Of a stretch of DNA of 21,269 bases, positions 21,196 to 21,269 are shown piece by piece (positions within the stretch are counted from its first letter, which is position 1; every line of letters begins with the position of its first letter). The position numbers and the translations under genes are program-made. This DNA is from an uncultured Oscillospiraceae bacterium. Its GTDB lineage: Bacteria > Bacillota > Clostridia > Oscillospirales > Oscillospiraceae. The stretch is taken from positions 1 through 21,269 of the forward strand of contig CAKTQP010000033.1 in NCBI GenBank assembly GCA_934597165.1, written 5' to 3'. The notes below the pieces were generated by a model that searched no databases, was not told where the DNA came from, and saw only the letters and a list, made by a program, of their open reading frames with translations.

Positions 21196-21269
21196 ATGGG
21201 CATTTTAAGAAAGTCAATCGGCGGGTCGGATAAATTCCCTCCTGCCTCTATCAAACGCTCAGCAGCCAA
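21196..21269 (+). CDS. Start of an unidentified gene, cut by the window end
   Basis: An open frame begins at ATG 21196 with GGAGGT five bases upstream and runs to the edge, giving 24 residues beginning MGILRKSIGGSDKFPPA. It is too short to name. The strong ribosome binding site and a possible promoter support it being real. Confidence 0.55.
   Translation, partial: MGILRKSIGGSDKFPPASIKRSAA

Noticed and set aside
1..21269. CRISPR arrays, insertion sequences, phage genes or a toxin-antitoxin pair
   Set aside because: No regularly spaced direct repeats, transposase or integrase motifs, or small paired genes of that kind were found on either strand.

Overview
The window looks like a chromosomal segment of a high-GC clostridium, most likely Oscillospiraceae or a close relative. 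The grounds are GC-rich third codon positions, strong AGGAGG-type ribosome binding sites, TTGACA/TATAAT promoters, tRNAs with encoded CCA, the yceD-rpmF pair, and many lipoprotein solute-binding proteins. The genus cannot be fixed from sequence alone. I see no phage, transposase, CRISPR array or plasmid gene.

Layout. 1-490: divergent tRNA-Leu(GAG) and tRNA-Gln(CTG), each with a consensus promoter, then two strong terminators. 493-2839 (minus): yceD (DUF177) and rpmF, a run of hairpins, then a class-3-type aldehyde dehydrogenase. 2915-5672 (plus): a three-gene unit of an RluA-type pseudouridine synthase, a PotD-like lipoprotein with an unusual acidic insert, and an FlK-like hot-dog thioesterase. 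5687-9718 (minus): separate units for a GT2 glycosyltransferase, an orphan amino-acid-type binding lipoprotein, a MATE transporter and a small unknown protein. 9829-17241 (minus): a LysR regulator followed by a six-gene cluster. 17284-19411 (minus): a membrane metallophosphoesterase and a YoaP-like acetyltransferase. 19428-21031 (plus): a frameshifted membrane-protein gene and an LCM-family methyltransferase. The window ends inside a new gene starting at 21196.

The most interesting part is 9829-17241. The order of transcription is lysR, then metN, metI, an L-2-hydroxyacid dehydrogenase of the L-HicDH type, metQ, a GlcD-type FAD 2-hydroxyacid oxidase/dehydrogenase, and a class I aminotransferase. 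Several junctions overlap or are very short. The dehydrogenase sits between the permease and the binding-protein genes of a MetNIQ importer. My reading is that the locus imports methionine or its hydroxy/keto analogues (or another hydrophobic amino acid). It would then interconvert amino, keto and hydroxy acids, with one enzyme expected for each hydroxyacid enantiomer. There is no room for a SAM riboswitch before metN. Instead a perfect T-N11-A palindrome sits about 67 bases upstream of the predicted metN start site, the usual place for a LysR activator.

Other points worth a second look are a 28-bp perfect palindrome across the yoaP-like promoter, a likely single-base frameshift in an otherwise well-expressed-looking membrane gene, the cluster of hairpins after rpmF, and loss of the polyamine-pocket residues in the PotD-like protein.
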